A stretch of DNA of 36,720 nt from assembly GCA_017504945.1 (NCBI GenBank), contig JAFVQJ010000021.1:1-36720 (forward strand). The letters are read 5' to 3'. This document shows, piece after piece, positions 5,817-12,947 of the stretch. Position 1 is the stretch's first letter. The number at the start of each line of letters is the position of its first letter. This DNA comes from Clostridia bacterium (GTDB taxonomy: Bacteria; Bacillota; Clostridia; Oscillospirales; RGIG5299). Both the position numbers and the translations under genes were made by a program. The notes below the pieces were generated by a model that searched no databases, had not been told where the DNA came from, and worked only from the letters and a program-made list of their open reading frames with translations.

Positions 5817-5918
5817 TTAGGCTATCTCCATTTGTTTTTGCACCGTCTTGTTTTGTTTGGTGCTACGTGCCTGCGGATCGAGATTGCCGTAATAAAACTC
5901 TTCTATAAAATTTGCCAT
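5817..5918 (-). pseudogene. 33-codon remnant resembling DUF6809-type proteins
   Basis: AAAGGAGG and ATG at 5918 open a short frame, MANFIEEFYYGNLDPQARST, then KQNKTVQKQMEIA and TAA. The phrase YYGNxxPQARS is one I associate with a family of small (about 90 aa) proteins common on clostridial mobile elements. Only the N-terminal third is present, so this is probably a decayed piece of an integrated element. It is too short for ordinary gene callers. The family name is from memory. Confidence 0.5.
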
Positions 5919-6020
5919 AAAATTACCTCCTTTGCATTTATTGTAGCAAAGGAGGTTTCCTTTTACGAATTTGTGGAATTAAAATCGGCAGAGTTGCTTT
6001 TATCGGTTTTTGATAGGCTG

Positions 6021-6049
6021 TTGTGATAATTTAAAAATTGTGATATAAT
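6021..6049 (+). promoter_or_regulatory. Promoter of the 394-aa gene
   Basis: TTGTGA (6021-6026), 17 bases, TATAAT (6044-6049), 28 bases before the ATG at 6078. The ribosome binding site is GGAG at 6066-6069. Confidence 0.55.
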
Positions 6050-6077
6050 ATTTTTATTCTTTATATGGAGATGGCTT

Positions 6078-7262
6078 ATGAATCATTTATCCAATCTAAA
6101 TGTTGACCCGATGAAATTTGCTAAATCAATTTCAGACGAAAACAACAAAACAATAAAAGAATTTTTTAAGGATAAAATTAACGGCAGTTTCTTAATTAAA
6201 ATTAAAAGTGAAGTTTTTAATAAAATGGCACTTGACCTATTTAATTATTATCCTTTTCAATTTGACAACAAAAAAATTCTAACCGGTACTGACGAAACAC
6301 CTGAATATGATATTTGCAGAATAATTGTTGGCGTGCACCGTCATCACTCTATATTTTTTTCCGAACAAGAAATTCGTGAGAATCAGCGAAATGCCGCATA
6401 TCAAGAACAACTTGTTAATGAGGTTATTGAGAAAATACGATTAAGACATTTTGGAAGTGTGTTTTTCAGAAGGAAGCAATTACTGTTAGGTGATGAGTTT
6501 TTGTATTTTCCTGTTCCTTATGAATTGTTTGTAATGTGCATGCGCTCTATATGTTTAATATCAGAAAACGTCTCCTCTTTCTTCATAGAATATGGCGATA
6601 TACTAAAAAATGCACTATCTTCATTAACGCTTATGGAGAATAACTTTTTAAGTAACGCTTATCCGCTGTGTCGCGGAATGATTGAACAATATTTAAGAGT
6701 TCTCATTCTCAAAAAGCATCCTAAAAATTACAAAGATTATGAACGTTTCTGTAATTTTGAAATTGAACAGTCTTGTTGCAGTCAAAAATATCCTGACGAA
6801 TTCATAGAACTTTTTGATAAAAGAATTCTTTCATCATCAAAAAGCAAAGTAGATTATCTTCACTATGGTTGGCTTGACAACATAGAAAGCTATGATACAA
6901 AATCTACCAACAGGTACTCGATATACGGAATTATGGATTATTTAATGGCTGAAGCAGATGATGAGCAATACAGTATATTAAATCACATAAAATCGCTATA
7001 TAAAATGTGCCACGGTTATACTCACGGAAGCGCAGTTCATGTACGATATCCTCTTTTGCAATATTTTGAAATATCCATTATGCTTTATCATGTTATAACG
7101 ACCGTTTTCAATGATATATATCAAACATTAAATATTGATTTTGTTCCTGAGGATAAAATGCTTATTGAAAATCTTGAAAGAGATTTTTCAATTCTCTACG
7201 GGCAATATAAAAAGCGCTCTACGGAAAACTTTGATTTGTACTATGGTATCCACCATAAATAA
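6078..7262 (+). CDS. AT-rich hypothetical protein, 394 aa
   Basis: This is a soluble, mostly helical protein with no signal peptide or membrane segment. A central stretch, NNFLSNAYPLCRGMIEQYLR (about residues 190-209), and a later YKMCHGYTHGSAVHVR (about 312-327) resemble the helical core of DUF5677-like proteins: an Arg/Glu-containing helix, then a His-containing helix with a short 'xHG' turn. That resemblance is by eye only. Base composition is much AT-richer than the chromosomal genes, it stands alone with its own promoter and terminator, and it lies in the repeat zone next to tmRNA. Acquisition with an island is therefore likely. Function is unknown; a phage-defence or stress role would be a guess. 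Confidence 0.75.
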   Translation: MNHLSNLNVDPMKFAKSISDENNKTIKEFFKDKINGSFLIKIKSEVFNKMALDLFNYYPFQFDNKKILTGTDETPEYDICRIIVGVHRHHSIFFSEQEIRENQRNAAYQEQLVNEVIEKIRLRHFGSVFFRRKQLLLGDEFLYFPVPYELFVMCMRSICLISENVSSFFIEYGDILKNALSSLTLMENNFLSNAYPLCRGMIEQYLRVLILKKHPKNYKDYERFCNFEIEQSCCSQKYPDEFIELFDKRILSSSKSKVDYLHYGWLDNIESYDTKSTNRYSIYGIMDYLMAEADDEQYSILNHIKSLYKMCHGYTHGSAVHVRYPLLQYFEISIMLYHVITTVFNDIYQTLNIDFVPEDKMLIENLERDFSILYGQYKKRSTENFDLYYGIHHK

Positions 7263-7263
7263 C

Positions 7264-7306
7264 AAAACCCGCCACCTTAGAAATTAATCTAAGATGGCGG
7301 TTTTCT
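7264..7306 (+). terminator. Terminator of the 394-aa gene
   Basis: A long hairpin around CGCCACCTTAGA and TCTAAGATGGCG is followed by GTTTTC. It starts two bases after the stop codon. Confidence 0.7.
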
Positions 7307-7332
7307 GTTTCGTATCAGAGCTTACACCTTAC

Positions 7333-7390
7333 ATCAAAACCACCCGCCGAAAGCGAGTGGCTTTATTGTTTGGTGGAGGCGAGGGGAGTT
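7333..7390 (-). repeat. Copy C: duplicated tmRNA terminator and 3' end
   Basis: The hairpin CCACCCGC...GCGAGTGG (7341-7361), TTTATTGTTT and GGTGGAGGCGAGGGGAGT (7373-7390) duplicate the native 7521-7578 segment 188 bp away. This copy has terminator and 3' end directly joined, so it shows the unoccupied site from which the cassette boundaries are deduced. Confidence 0.75.
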
Positions 7391-7506
7391 TCTCGCGGTC
7401 GCTCACGCTCCCTTGGGTGAATGTCGAAACAGTTCCCCGAACTGTTTCTCTGTCGCATCTGCTCGCTTGAGCTCGCATCTGCTTCCATTCACGGTTCGAC
7501 TCCCCT
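7391..7506. repeat. Element I, full copy between two tmRNA 3' ends
   Basis: The 116-bp segment is bordered by AGGGGAGT (7383-7390) and its reverse complement ACTCCCCT (7499-7506). It contains inverted GTGAATG/CATTCAC arms and the 10-bp hairpin GAAACAGTTC/GAACTGTTTC (7427-7449). The right end, GGTTCGACTCCCCT, mimics the tmRNA T-arm in reverse orientation. No gene is seen. Confidence 0.65.
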
Positions 7507-7525
7507 ATGTTGTCTTTAAAACATC

Positions 7526-7556
7526 AAAACCACCCGCAAAAGCGAGTGGCTTTGTT
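7526..7556 (-). terminator. Native terminator of tmRNA
   Basis: On the minus strand CCACTCGC, loop TTTT, GCGGGTGG, then TTTTGATGTTTT, starting about ten bases after the tmRNA CCA end. Copies lie at 7341 and 4675. Confidence 0.75.
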
Positions 7557-7559
7557 ATT

Positions 7560-7905
7560 TGGTGGAGGCGAGGGGAGTCGAACCCCTGTCCGACAGTCGA
7601 TTCCAACAACCTTCTACAAGCTTAGCCTTTAATTTAAAATTCCCTTTGCAAAACGCCTAAAGGCAGGCTGCCTGCATCGGTAGATTCATAATACGGCCTG
7701 CGCGCAAATCTTAGCGCAGGTCGGTGGCCGCTGAGTCGACGCTTCAACACGGGCCGCGGCGCTCCCGTGCGAAACGGCTGCTTTAATTAAGCAGCAACTA
7801 ACTTATTGTTGTTAGCGTTTATTTTTAGTTTTGCATAGTTTAAGGTGTTGTGCGCACCGCTTGCTTATCGTTGTTCACGGCCGCCGTCGAAACCTTTACG
7901 CCCCC
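7560..7905 (-). ncRNA. ssrA: Transfer-messenger RNA (tmRNA)
   Basis: The RNA rescues stalled ribosomes by acting first as an alanyl-tRNA and then as a message for a degradation tag. The 5' end GGGGGCG (7899-7905) pairs with CGCCTCC before ACCA (7560-7563), giving the acceptor stem with one G-U pair. The conserved GTAAAGGTTTCGAC follows the 5' end, and the T-arm is AGGGG/CCCCT with loop GTTCGACT. The tag frame at 7787-7834 reads AKLKINANNNKLVAA and stop; the LVAA ending is typical. CCA is encoded. Length (346) is normal. The first 18 bases of its 3' end on the plus strand are reused at 1208, 5544 and 7373, which marks this gene as an integration target. Confidence 0.96.
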
Positions 7906-7918
7906 GTGTACAGCTAAT

Positions 7919-7946
7919 ATTATACCACATAAATTCAAAAAATCAA
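7919..7946 (-). promoter_or_regulatory. Promoter of tmRNA
   Basis: A perfect TATAAT (7919-7924) lies 13 bases before the RNA 5' end. The -35 box is either TTGATT (7941-7946, spacer 16) or a perfect but distant TTGACA (7947-7952, spacer 22). Confidence 0.6.
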
Positions 7947-8019
7947 TGTCAAAATATCATATATCCCACCAAAAGAAAGACTAAAAAGGTGTTTTATTTT
8001 TGAAAATTTAAAAATGAGG

Positions 8020-8048
8020 TTGAAAAGCGACGCCATAAATGATAAAAT
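8020..8048 (+). promoter_or_regulatory. Promoter of the aquaporin gene
   Basis: TTGAAA (8020-8025), 17 bases, TAAAAT (8043-8048), 23 bases before the start codon. Confidence 0.6.
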
Positions 8049-8071
8049 ATTAAAAAACGGAGGGATAACAA

Positions 8072-8815
8072 ATGAAAAAATATTTTTCTGAATTTTTAGG
8101 CACGGCAATGCTCGTCGTATTCGGATGCGGCACGGCGTCGGCAGTAAGCAACGTAATAACGCTCGGCTACGACGGCACCTCGCTCTATATGCTCACCGGC
8201 GTTTTGGTTTCACTCGCCTTCGGACTCGGACTCGTTGCCGTCGCATACGCGTTCGGTCATATCTCGGGCGCCCACGTAAACCCTGCGGTATCGCTTGCAA
8301 TGCTTCTCAACGGCAGACTTTCGCTCATAGATTTCATCGGCTATATTGCCTCGCAGTTTTTGGGCGGACTTGCCGGCGCAGGACTCATATCGCTTATGCT
8401 CGGCTCGACCGAAAACCTCGGTGCAAACGGCTACGAGGTAAACAGTATGCTCGTTTCAAACCTTTGGCAGTCGCTCACGGTTGAGATAATACTCACCTTC
8501 ATCTTCGTACTCGTGGTTCTCACCGTAACGGCAAGAAAGGAAAACAGCTCAAATGCAGGCGCGATCATCGGCTTCACACTTGCGGCGGTGCATATGGTAG
8601 GCATACCCTTCACAGGCACTTCCGTAAACCCCGCAAGAAGCTTCGGCCCCGCACTTTTGCAGGGCGGAGAGGCACTCGAGCAGCTCTGGCTCTTTATTGT
8701 CGGACCTCTCGCAGGCGCTGTTCTCGCCGCAATGGTCTATATGCTCTTTAACGGCTTCCCGAAATATTTCGAAAAAGCACCCGCCGCACCCGAAAAAGAA
8801 GAGACAGACGAATAA
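8072..8815 (+). CDS. aqpZ: Aquaporin Z-type water channel
   Basis: This is a 247-aa MIP-family channel with six hydrophobic segments and two half-helices. The two pore motifs are visible: HVNPAVS (Asn70) and SVNPARS (Asn186). His174, Thr183 and Arg189 occupy the positions of the narrow selectivity filter of water-specific AqpZ, so water rather than glycerol transport is favoured. ACGGAGGG precedes the ATG. It is a single-gene unit with its own promoter and a terminator shared with the convergent lipoprotein gene. The C-terminal tail is acidic and rich in Ala, Pro and Glu. Confidence 0.9.
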   Translation: MKKYFSEFLGTAMLVVFGCGTASAVSNVITLGYDGTSLYMLTGVLVSLAFGLGLVAVAYAFGHISGAHVNPAVSLAMLLNGRLSLIDFIGYIASQFLGGLAGAGLISLMLGSTENLGANGYEVNSMLVSNLWQSLTVEIILTFIFVLVVLTVTARKENSSNAGAIIGFTLAAVHMVGIPFTGTSVNPARSFGPALLQGGEALEQLWLFIVGPLAGAVLAAMVYMLFNGFPKYFEKAPAAPEKEETDE

Positions 8816-8825
8816 AGATCTCATA

Positions 8826-8855
8826 AAATATCCCACCCTCACGGGTGGGATATTT
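8826..8855. terminator. Bidirectional terminator between aquaporin and lipoprotein
   Basis: AAAATATCCCACCC, TCAC, GGGTGGGATATTTTTT. A-run and T-run on both sides let it end both convergent transcripts. Confidence 0.85.
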
Positions 8856-8856
8856 T

Positions 8857-9987
8857 TTATTCCTCAAGAAATTCGCCGCTTACTATTCTTACGTAGCGAA
8901 GACCGTTTTCATCGGTTTCCGGGAGAAGCCTTAAGGTTATGCGATAACGGTAATTTAAGAAGAAGCCGAGGTTATCGATATAAGAGGCGAAATCGAGGTA
9001 GAGATTATCGCCGTCGCGGGTAAAGCCCGAAAGAGCAAGGCCCTCCGTTTCAAAAAGATAAATATCTCTTTCTTCATTGTATATATCCTCGTACTTCCAT
9101 TCCTTATAATCAATTTTCGGAACAGCTTCACCGCCGAACAAGACCTTTTTATTCTCGTTATCCTTTGTAAAATAATTTTCTATGCCGAACATTGTTTCAA
9201 CGTGGTTATTAAAGCCTTTATAAAGCTTGTCGGTAACGGAATCATAATTAAATCCGACGTAGGTTACTTCTCCGTGTATATCCTTCGGTAAAGAAGATAT
9301 AATTTCGGTATGAACGCTGTTATCAAAACCGTTAAATTCCTTTGCGCCGAAATGATTGAAAAGATTTATAATGGCAATTCCCGCTCTTGAAAGAGGAGAA
9401 TCGATCATTGCATCGGCGTCGGTTATGCCGTTATGATATTCATCGATAAATTCCAAAAAGGCATCGCCGCCGTATTCTCCGCCGCCGTAAGGAGTTTTAT
9501 AACGTACGACATCGCCGAGCGGCAAATCGGTATTTCCGCTGTCGGTTACGGTGAATGAAATTTTTGTGAGGCTGTAATCACCGTGTCTGCCGCCTAAAAG
9601 AACGTTTTTCAGCACGTAGCCCTTGGGATTGTCGAAATAATATGCGCCCTGCGTGCCTTTGTAATAATATTTATCCTTATCGGTGATATTTACACTTGTA
9701 ACGGAGACGTTTTCGATTTTCAGGCTTCCGAAGGCTTCTTCGTTGAAATTCAAGCTGTGCGAAACTCCCGAATTATAGCCGTATTCGGATTTTTTGAAAA
9801 TGGTTGCAAAATCATTTTCGATAAGCAGCGTTTTCAGCGATTTGTTAATATTTGAACCGCTTGATGCAGAAGAATTTGAAGAAGGCGTTGAAGAGGGCAC
9901 ATCACTTGAACCGTTATTCGGCACTGCTTGCGTGCAAGCGGTGAAAATCAACAGCAAAGCAATTATGAACGGGATCATTTTTTTCAT
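8857..9987 (-). CDS. Lipoprotein of unknown function, 376 aa
   Basis: I chose the ATG at 9987 because AGAGGTG lies just upstream; a GTG three codons earlier overlaps that site. The signal peptide MKKMIPFIIALLLIFTAC ends in a lipobox (FTAC), so Cys18 is lipidated. A Ser/Asn/Pro-rich linker (to about residue 45) tethers a roughly 330-residue outer domain. The second half contains a run of beta-strand-like segments (LALSGFTRDGDNLYLDFASY, YRYRITLRLLPE). I recognise no enzymatic motif or named family. It is monocistronic, with a perfect promoter and a terminator shared with aqpZ. Composition is host-like. Confidence 0.8.
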   Translation of the reverse strand: MKKMIPFIIALLLIFTACTQAVPNNGSSDVPSSTPSSNSSASSGSNINKSLKTLLIENDFATIFKKSEYGYNSGVSHSLNFNEEAFGSLKIENVSVTSVNITDKDKYYYKGTQGAYYFDNPKGYVLKNVLLGGRHGDYSLTKISFTVTDSGNTDLPLGDVVRYKTPYGGGEYGGDAFLEFIDEYHNGITDADAMIDSPLSRAGIAIINLFNHFGAKEFNGFDNSVHTEIISSLPKDIHGEVTYVGFNYDSVTDKLYKGFNNHVETMFGIENYFTKDNENKKVLFGGEAVPKIDYKEWKYEDIYNEERDIYLFETEGLALSGFTRDGDNLYLDFASYIDNLGFFLNYRYRITLRLLPETDENGLRYVRIVSGEFLEE

Positions 9988-10019
9988 CCAAAACACCTCT
10001 TTTATTATTTGGTACTTTT

Positions 10020-10048
10020 ATTATATCATTTTCTTTTATCGCTGTCAA
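10020..10048 (-). promoter_or_regulatory. Consensus promoter of the lipoprotein gene
   Basis: Minus strand TTGACA (10043-10048), 17 bases, TATAAT (10020-10025), a perfect sigma-A site. Confidence 0.8.
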
Positions 10049-10116
10049 CGCTTATGTGCCGCTATATTGCATAAATATTTAAACGATAGTGAATAATAAT
10101 TTGTAATAATAAACAA

Positions 10117-10141
10117 AAATCCACCCTTTCGGGTGGATTTT
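10117..10141 (-). terminator. Terminator of the acyl-CoA ligase gene
   Basis: AAATCCACCC, TTTC, GGGTGGATTT with T-runs on both strands, four bases after the ligase stop codon. Confidence 0.8.
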
Positions 10142-10145
10142 TAAT

Positions 10146-12452
10146 TTAGCCGTTGGCCTTTTCCATATCCTTTTTGCGTATCTCAACGCGGCGGACCTTT
10201 CCGCTTATAGTCTTGGGAAGCTCGGTTACGAACTCAACGATTCTCGGATATTTATAGGGTGCGGTGTGTGTTTTAACGTATTCCTGTATCTCTTTTTTAA
10301 GGGCGTCAGTACCCACGGTGTTTTTGGTAAGCACGATGGTCGCCTTGACTATCTGACCTCTTACCTCGTCGGGTACGGGAGTGATAGCGCACTCAAGCAC
10401 GTAGGGAAGCTCCATGATAACGCTCTCTATCTCAAACGGACCGATGCGGTAGCCCGACGACTTGATAACGTCATCGATTCTGCCGACGTACCAAAGATAT
10501 CCGTCCTCGTCCATCGTTGCCTGATCACCGGTGTGGTAATATCCGTCGTGCCACGCCTCGTTGGTCTTTTCCTCATCGAGATAATAGCCTATAAAGAGAC
10601 CGCAGGGCACCTTTTCCGATGTCCTTATGCAGATCTCGCCCGCCTCACCCGTTTTGCACTCGTTGCCGTCGGGATCAAGCACGACTACGTCGTAAAGGGG
10701 ACTGGGTCTGCCCATAGAGCCTATCTTGGGAGTAGAGCCAACAAAGTTTGCTATCGAAAGAGTGGTCTCGGTCTGACCGAAGCCCTCCATTATGGTAAGT
10801 CCGGTTGCCTTCTTAAACTGATTGAATACCTCGGGATTAAGCGCCTCGCCCGCGGTGGTGGCGTACTTTATAGAGGAAAGATCGTATTTCGAGAGGTCCT
10901 CCTTTATAAAGAAGCGGTACATTGTAGGCGGTGCGCAGAAGGTGGTGATGTTGTATTTTGCAAAGAGAGGAAGAATGTCTTCAGAGCGGAATCTGTCAAA
11001 GTCGTAGGTAAAGGTTGCAGCCTCACAGAGCCACTGACCGTAGAGCTTGCCCCAAAGTGCCTTGCCCCAGCCGGTATCGGAGATGGTAAAGTGAAGACCG
11101 TTAGGATCAACGTTGTGCCAATGCTTTGCGGTGGGATAATGACCGAGAGCGTATTTGTAAGAGTGAGTTGCTATTCTCGGATATCCCGTGGTGCCGGAGG
11201 TAAAGAGCATAAGCATGGGATCGTTGCCTGCGGGAGTGTTTTCATTGCGCTCAAAATGAGTGCTGAAGCGCTCCATTTCAACGTTGAAGTCGTGCCAACC
11301 GTCCTTTTTGCCGCCGACCAAAACCTTTATCATATCGGGGAACTCGGCTGCCGCCTTTTCTGCCTCTGTCGAAACGTCGCCGTCGGCGGTGCAGATAACT
11401 GCCCTTACCTTTGCCGCCTTATATCTGTAAGTAAAATCGTGCTCAACGAGCTGATTTGTTGCGGGTATTGCAATAGCGCCTATCTTGTGAAGCGCAAGCA
11501 TGCAGAACCAGAACTGATAGTGGCGCTTCAAAACGAGCATTACGGTATCGCCCTTTTTAATGCCGAGCGATTCGAAATAGTTTGCCGTCTTTGCGGAATA
11601 TTTTTTCATATCGGAGAAGGTAAATCTTCTCTCGGTCTTGTCGTTCGCGACCCACATCATCGCGAGCTTATCGGGATTTTTCTTTGCAATGGCGTCAACG
11701 CAGTCAAAGGCGAAATTGAATTTATCGTCGTTTTTGAAGGTAATGCCGTTGAAAACGCCGTTTTCGTCGTATGATGATTCGATAAAATCGTCGGCAACCG
11801 TTTTTTCGGTATTTTCCTTGGCGGAAACCGCGGTCTTTGCCGCAATGAAGGGAGCCTCGGGATATTCCGCGCTTACCTCGCCGTCCTGCGGATTCAAAAC
11901 GACGGCGGTAAATTCACAGCCGCCCTCGCTCACGGCGATCATGCCGTGGGGGATAAGGCTGTTGTAGAATATCGAATCGCCTTCGTTTAAAACGTCAACG
12001 TGATTGCCTATCTGCACCTTGAGCGAGCCCTTTACGATAACGTCGAACTCCTGACCGTTATGTGAGCTCAAGGCAATGGGAGCGTTTTGCTCCTCTGCGA
12101 GATAGGGGAATTTTACGAAGAAGGGCTCTGCGAGCTTGCCCTTGAATTTTGCGGCAAGGTTGTTGTAAACGAAGCCCTTTTTCTTAACTATCTTAAGACC
12201 CTCGCCCTTTCTTGCTATCTCAAACGAGGTGAGAGTAGTGCTGGTGCCGTCGAGCAGGTCAACTACCTCAACGTCGCAGGCCTTGGCGCATTTGTAAATG
12301 AAGGTGAAGCTGAAATCGGTCTCGCCCTTTTCCAAGAGCTTGTAATCCTCAACCGATACACCCGTGAGCTTTGCAAGCTCCTCTTGGCTGTATCCCTTTG
12401 CCTCGCGCAGATCCTTGATTCTGCCTGCTACTTCTTTCAAGTTGTAATCCAT
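10146..12452 (-). CDS. HTH-cupin-acyl-CoA ligase fusion
   Basis: This 768-aa protein starts at the ATG at 12452, preceded by AAAGGAG. Residues about 8-66 are an XRE-type helix-turn-helix (YSQEELAKLTGVSVEDYKLLEKG). Residues about 125-187 are a cupin (HNGQEFDVIVKGSLKV, GDSIFYNSLIPHG). Residues about 240-768 are an AMP-forming acyl-CoA synthetase: FTSGTTGYPR (417-426), YHTGDQATMDEDGYLWYVGR, and the C-terminal PKTISGK with catalytic Lys752. The order resembles medium-chain acyl-CoA ligases. The HTH-cupin pair is normally a free-standing regulator of such genes. Fused here, it may bind the substrate or product and DNA, or may anchor the enzyme. A T-box leader controls it. The acyl substrate is not evident. 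Confidence 0.88.
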   Translation of the reverse strand: MDYNLKEVAGRIKDLREAKGYSQEELAKLTGVSVEDYKLLEKGETDFSFTFIYKCAKACDVEVVDLLDGTSTTLTSFEIARKGEGLKIVKKKGFVYNNLAAKFKGKLAEPFFVKFPYLAEEQNAPIALSSHNGQEFDVIVKGSLKVQIGNHVDVLNEGDSIFYNSLIPHGMIAVSEGGCEFTAVVLNPQDGEVSAEYPEAPFIAAKTAVSAKENTEKTVADDFIESSYDENGVFNGITFKNDDKFNFAFDCVDAIAKKNPDKLAMMWVANDKTERRFTFSDMKKYSAKTANYFESLGIKKGDTVMLVLKRHYQFWFCMLALHKIGAIAIPATNQLVEHDFTYRYKAAKVRAVICTADGDVSTEAEKAAAEFPDMIKVLVGGKKDGWHDFNVEMERFSTHFERNENTPAGNDPMLMLFTSGTTGYPRIATHSYKYALGHYPTAKHWHNVDPNGLHFTISDTGWGKALWGKLYGQWLCEAATFTYDFDRFRSEDILPLFAKYNITTFCAPPTMYRFFIKEDLSKYDLSSIKYATTAGEALNPEVFNQFKKATGLTIMEGFGQTETTLSIANFVGSTPKIGSMGRPSPLYDVVVLDPDGNECKTGEAGEICIRTSEKVPCGLFIGYYLDEEKTNEAWHDGYYHTGDQATMDEDGYLWYVGRIDDVIKSSGYRIGPFEIESVIMELPYVLECAITPVPDEVRGQIVKATIVLTKNTVGTDALKKEIQEYVKTHTAPYKYPRIVEFVTELPKTISGKVRRVEIRKKDMEKANG

Positions 12453-12507
12453 TTTGTTTTTCTCCTTTCTGCTCCGTCGCCATTTTGGCGTACGGCTTTG
12501 AATAAAA

Positions 12508-12790
12508 CAAAAAACCCGTCTCAAATTTCTTTGAGACGAGTTACTAACCCGCGGTACCACTCAAATTGCGAAAAAATTTTCGCCACTTTCCGGGCTCAAA
12601 CAAGCCCTTTGCCTTTACGCAGCATTACGGAAGGAGTCTACTTGGCTTTCGCCTTTCGGTCCTTCGACTCGGAAGTGATAGGTCATTGGAAAGCTTCACC
12701 GTTGGCTCGCAGCAACCGCCAACTCTCTTAAGGCTTCACTATCCGACCGTCTTCGTCGCAGTCGTTTTTTGTGATATTCAAATTTTTTAA
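12508..12790 (-). ncRNA. T-box leader upstream of the acyl-CoA ligase
   Basis: The RNA senses an uncharged tRNA and switches between terminator and antiterminator. The diagnostic T-box GTGGTACCGCGG lies at 12549-12560 (minus), followed by a terminator hairpin CTCGTCTCAAA/TTTGAGACGGG (12515-12540) and TTTTTT. The Stem I tip has GTTGGC, GGTTGCTGCGA, GCCAAC near 12704-12726. The 3' strand of the specifier loop reads CCAATGACC, which best fits AUG (Met) as specifier followed by A. The T in TGGT pairs with a discriminator A, which fits tRNA-Met and not tRNA-Asp or -Asn. The class is sure; the specifier is only a reading by eye. Confidence 0.9.
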
Positions 12791-12792
12791 TA

Positions 12793-12821
12793 ATTATACT
12801 CCCGTTTTTTTTCGTTGTCAA
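12793..12821 (-). promoter_or_regulatory. Perfect sigma-A promoter of the T-box transcript
   Basis: Minus strand TTGACA (12816-12821), 17 bases, TATAAT (12793-12798). The start point would lie near 12786, in front of Stem I. Confidence 0.88.
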
Positions 12822-12887
12822 TAGCTTTTTATAAAAAAATAAAAAAATTTTTCTGCAAAAAATACAGCCCCGACGCCGCCAAATCCG

Positions 12888-12916
12888 TTGAAAAAAGGCA
12901 ATATAAGTGATATAAT
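12888..12916 (+). promoter_or_regulatory. Promoter of the MATE transporter gene
   Basis: TTGAAA (12888-12893), 17 bases, TATAAT (12911-12916), about 31 bases before the ATG. It is divergent from the T-box promoter. Confidence 0.7.
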
Positions 12917-12947
12917 ATATAAAAACGCGTAAAAAGAAGAATCAAAA

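Noticed and set aside
7413..7625. 70-codon frame across element I and the tmRNA 3' end
   Set aside because: Runs through non-coding repeat and tmRNA. No ribosome binding site.
10266..11774. Long plus-strand open frame (502 codons)
   Set aside because: It is antisense to the acyl-CoA ligase, whose motifs are unmistakable. The frame is an effect of GC-biased third positions and has no ribosome binding site or recognisable domain.
12087..12731. Plus-strand frame over the T-box region
   Set aside because: The minus strand carries a full T-box leader and the start of the ligase gene there.
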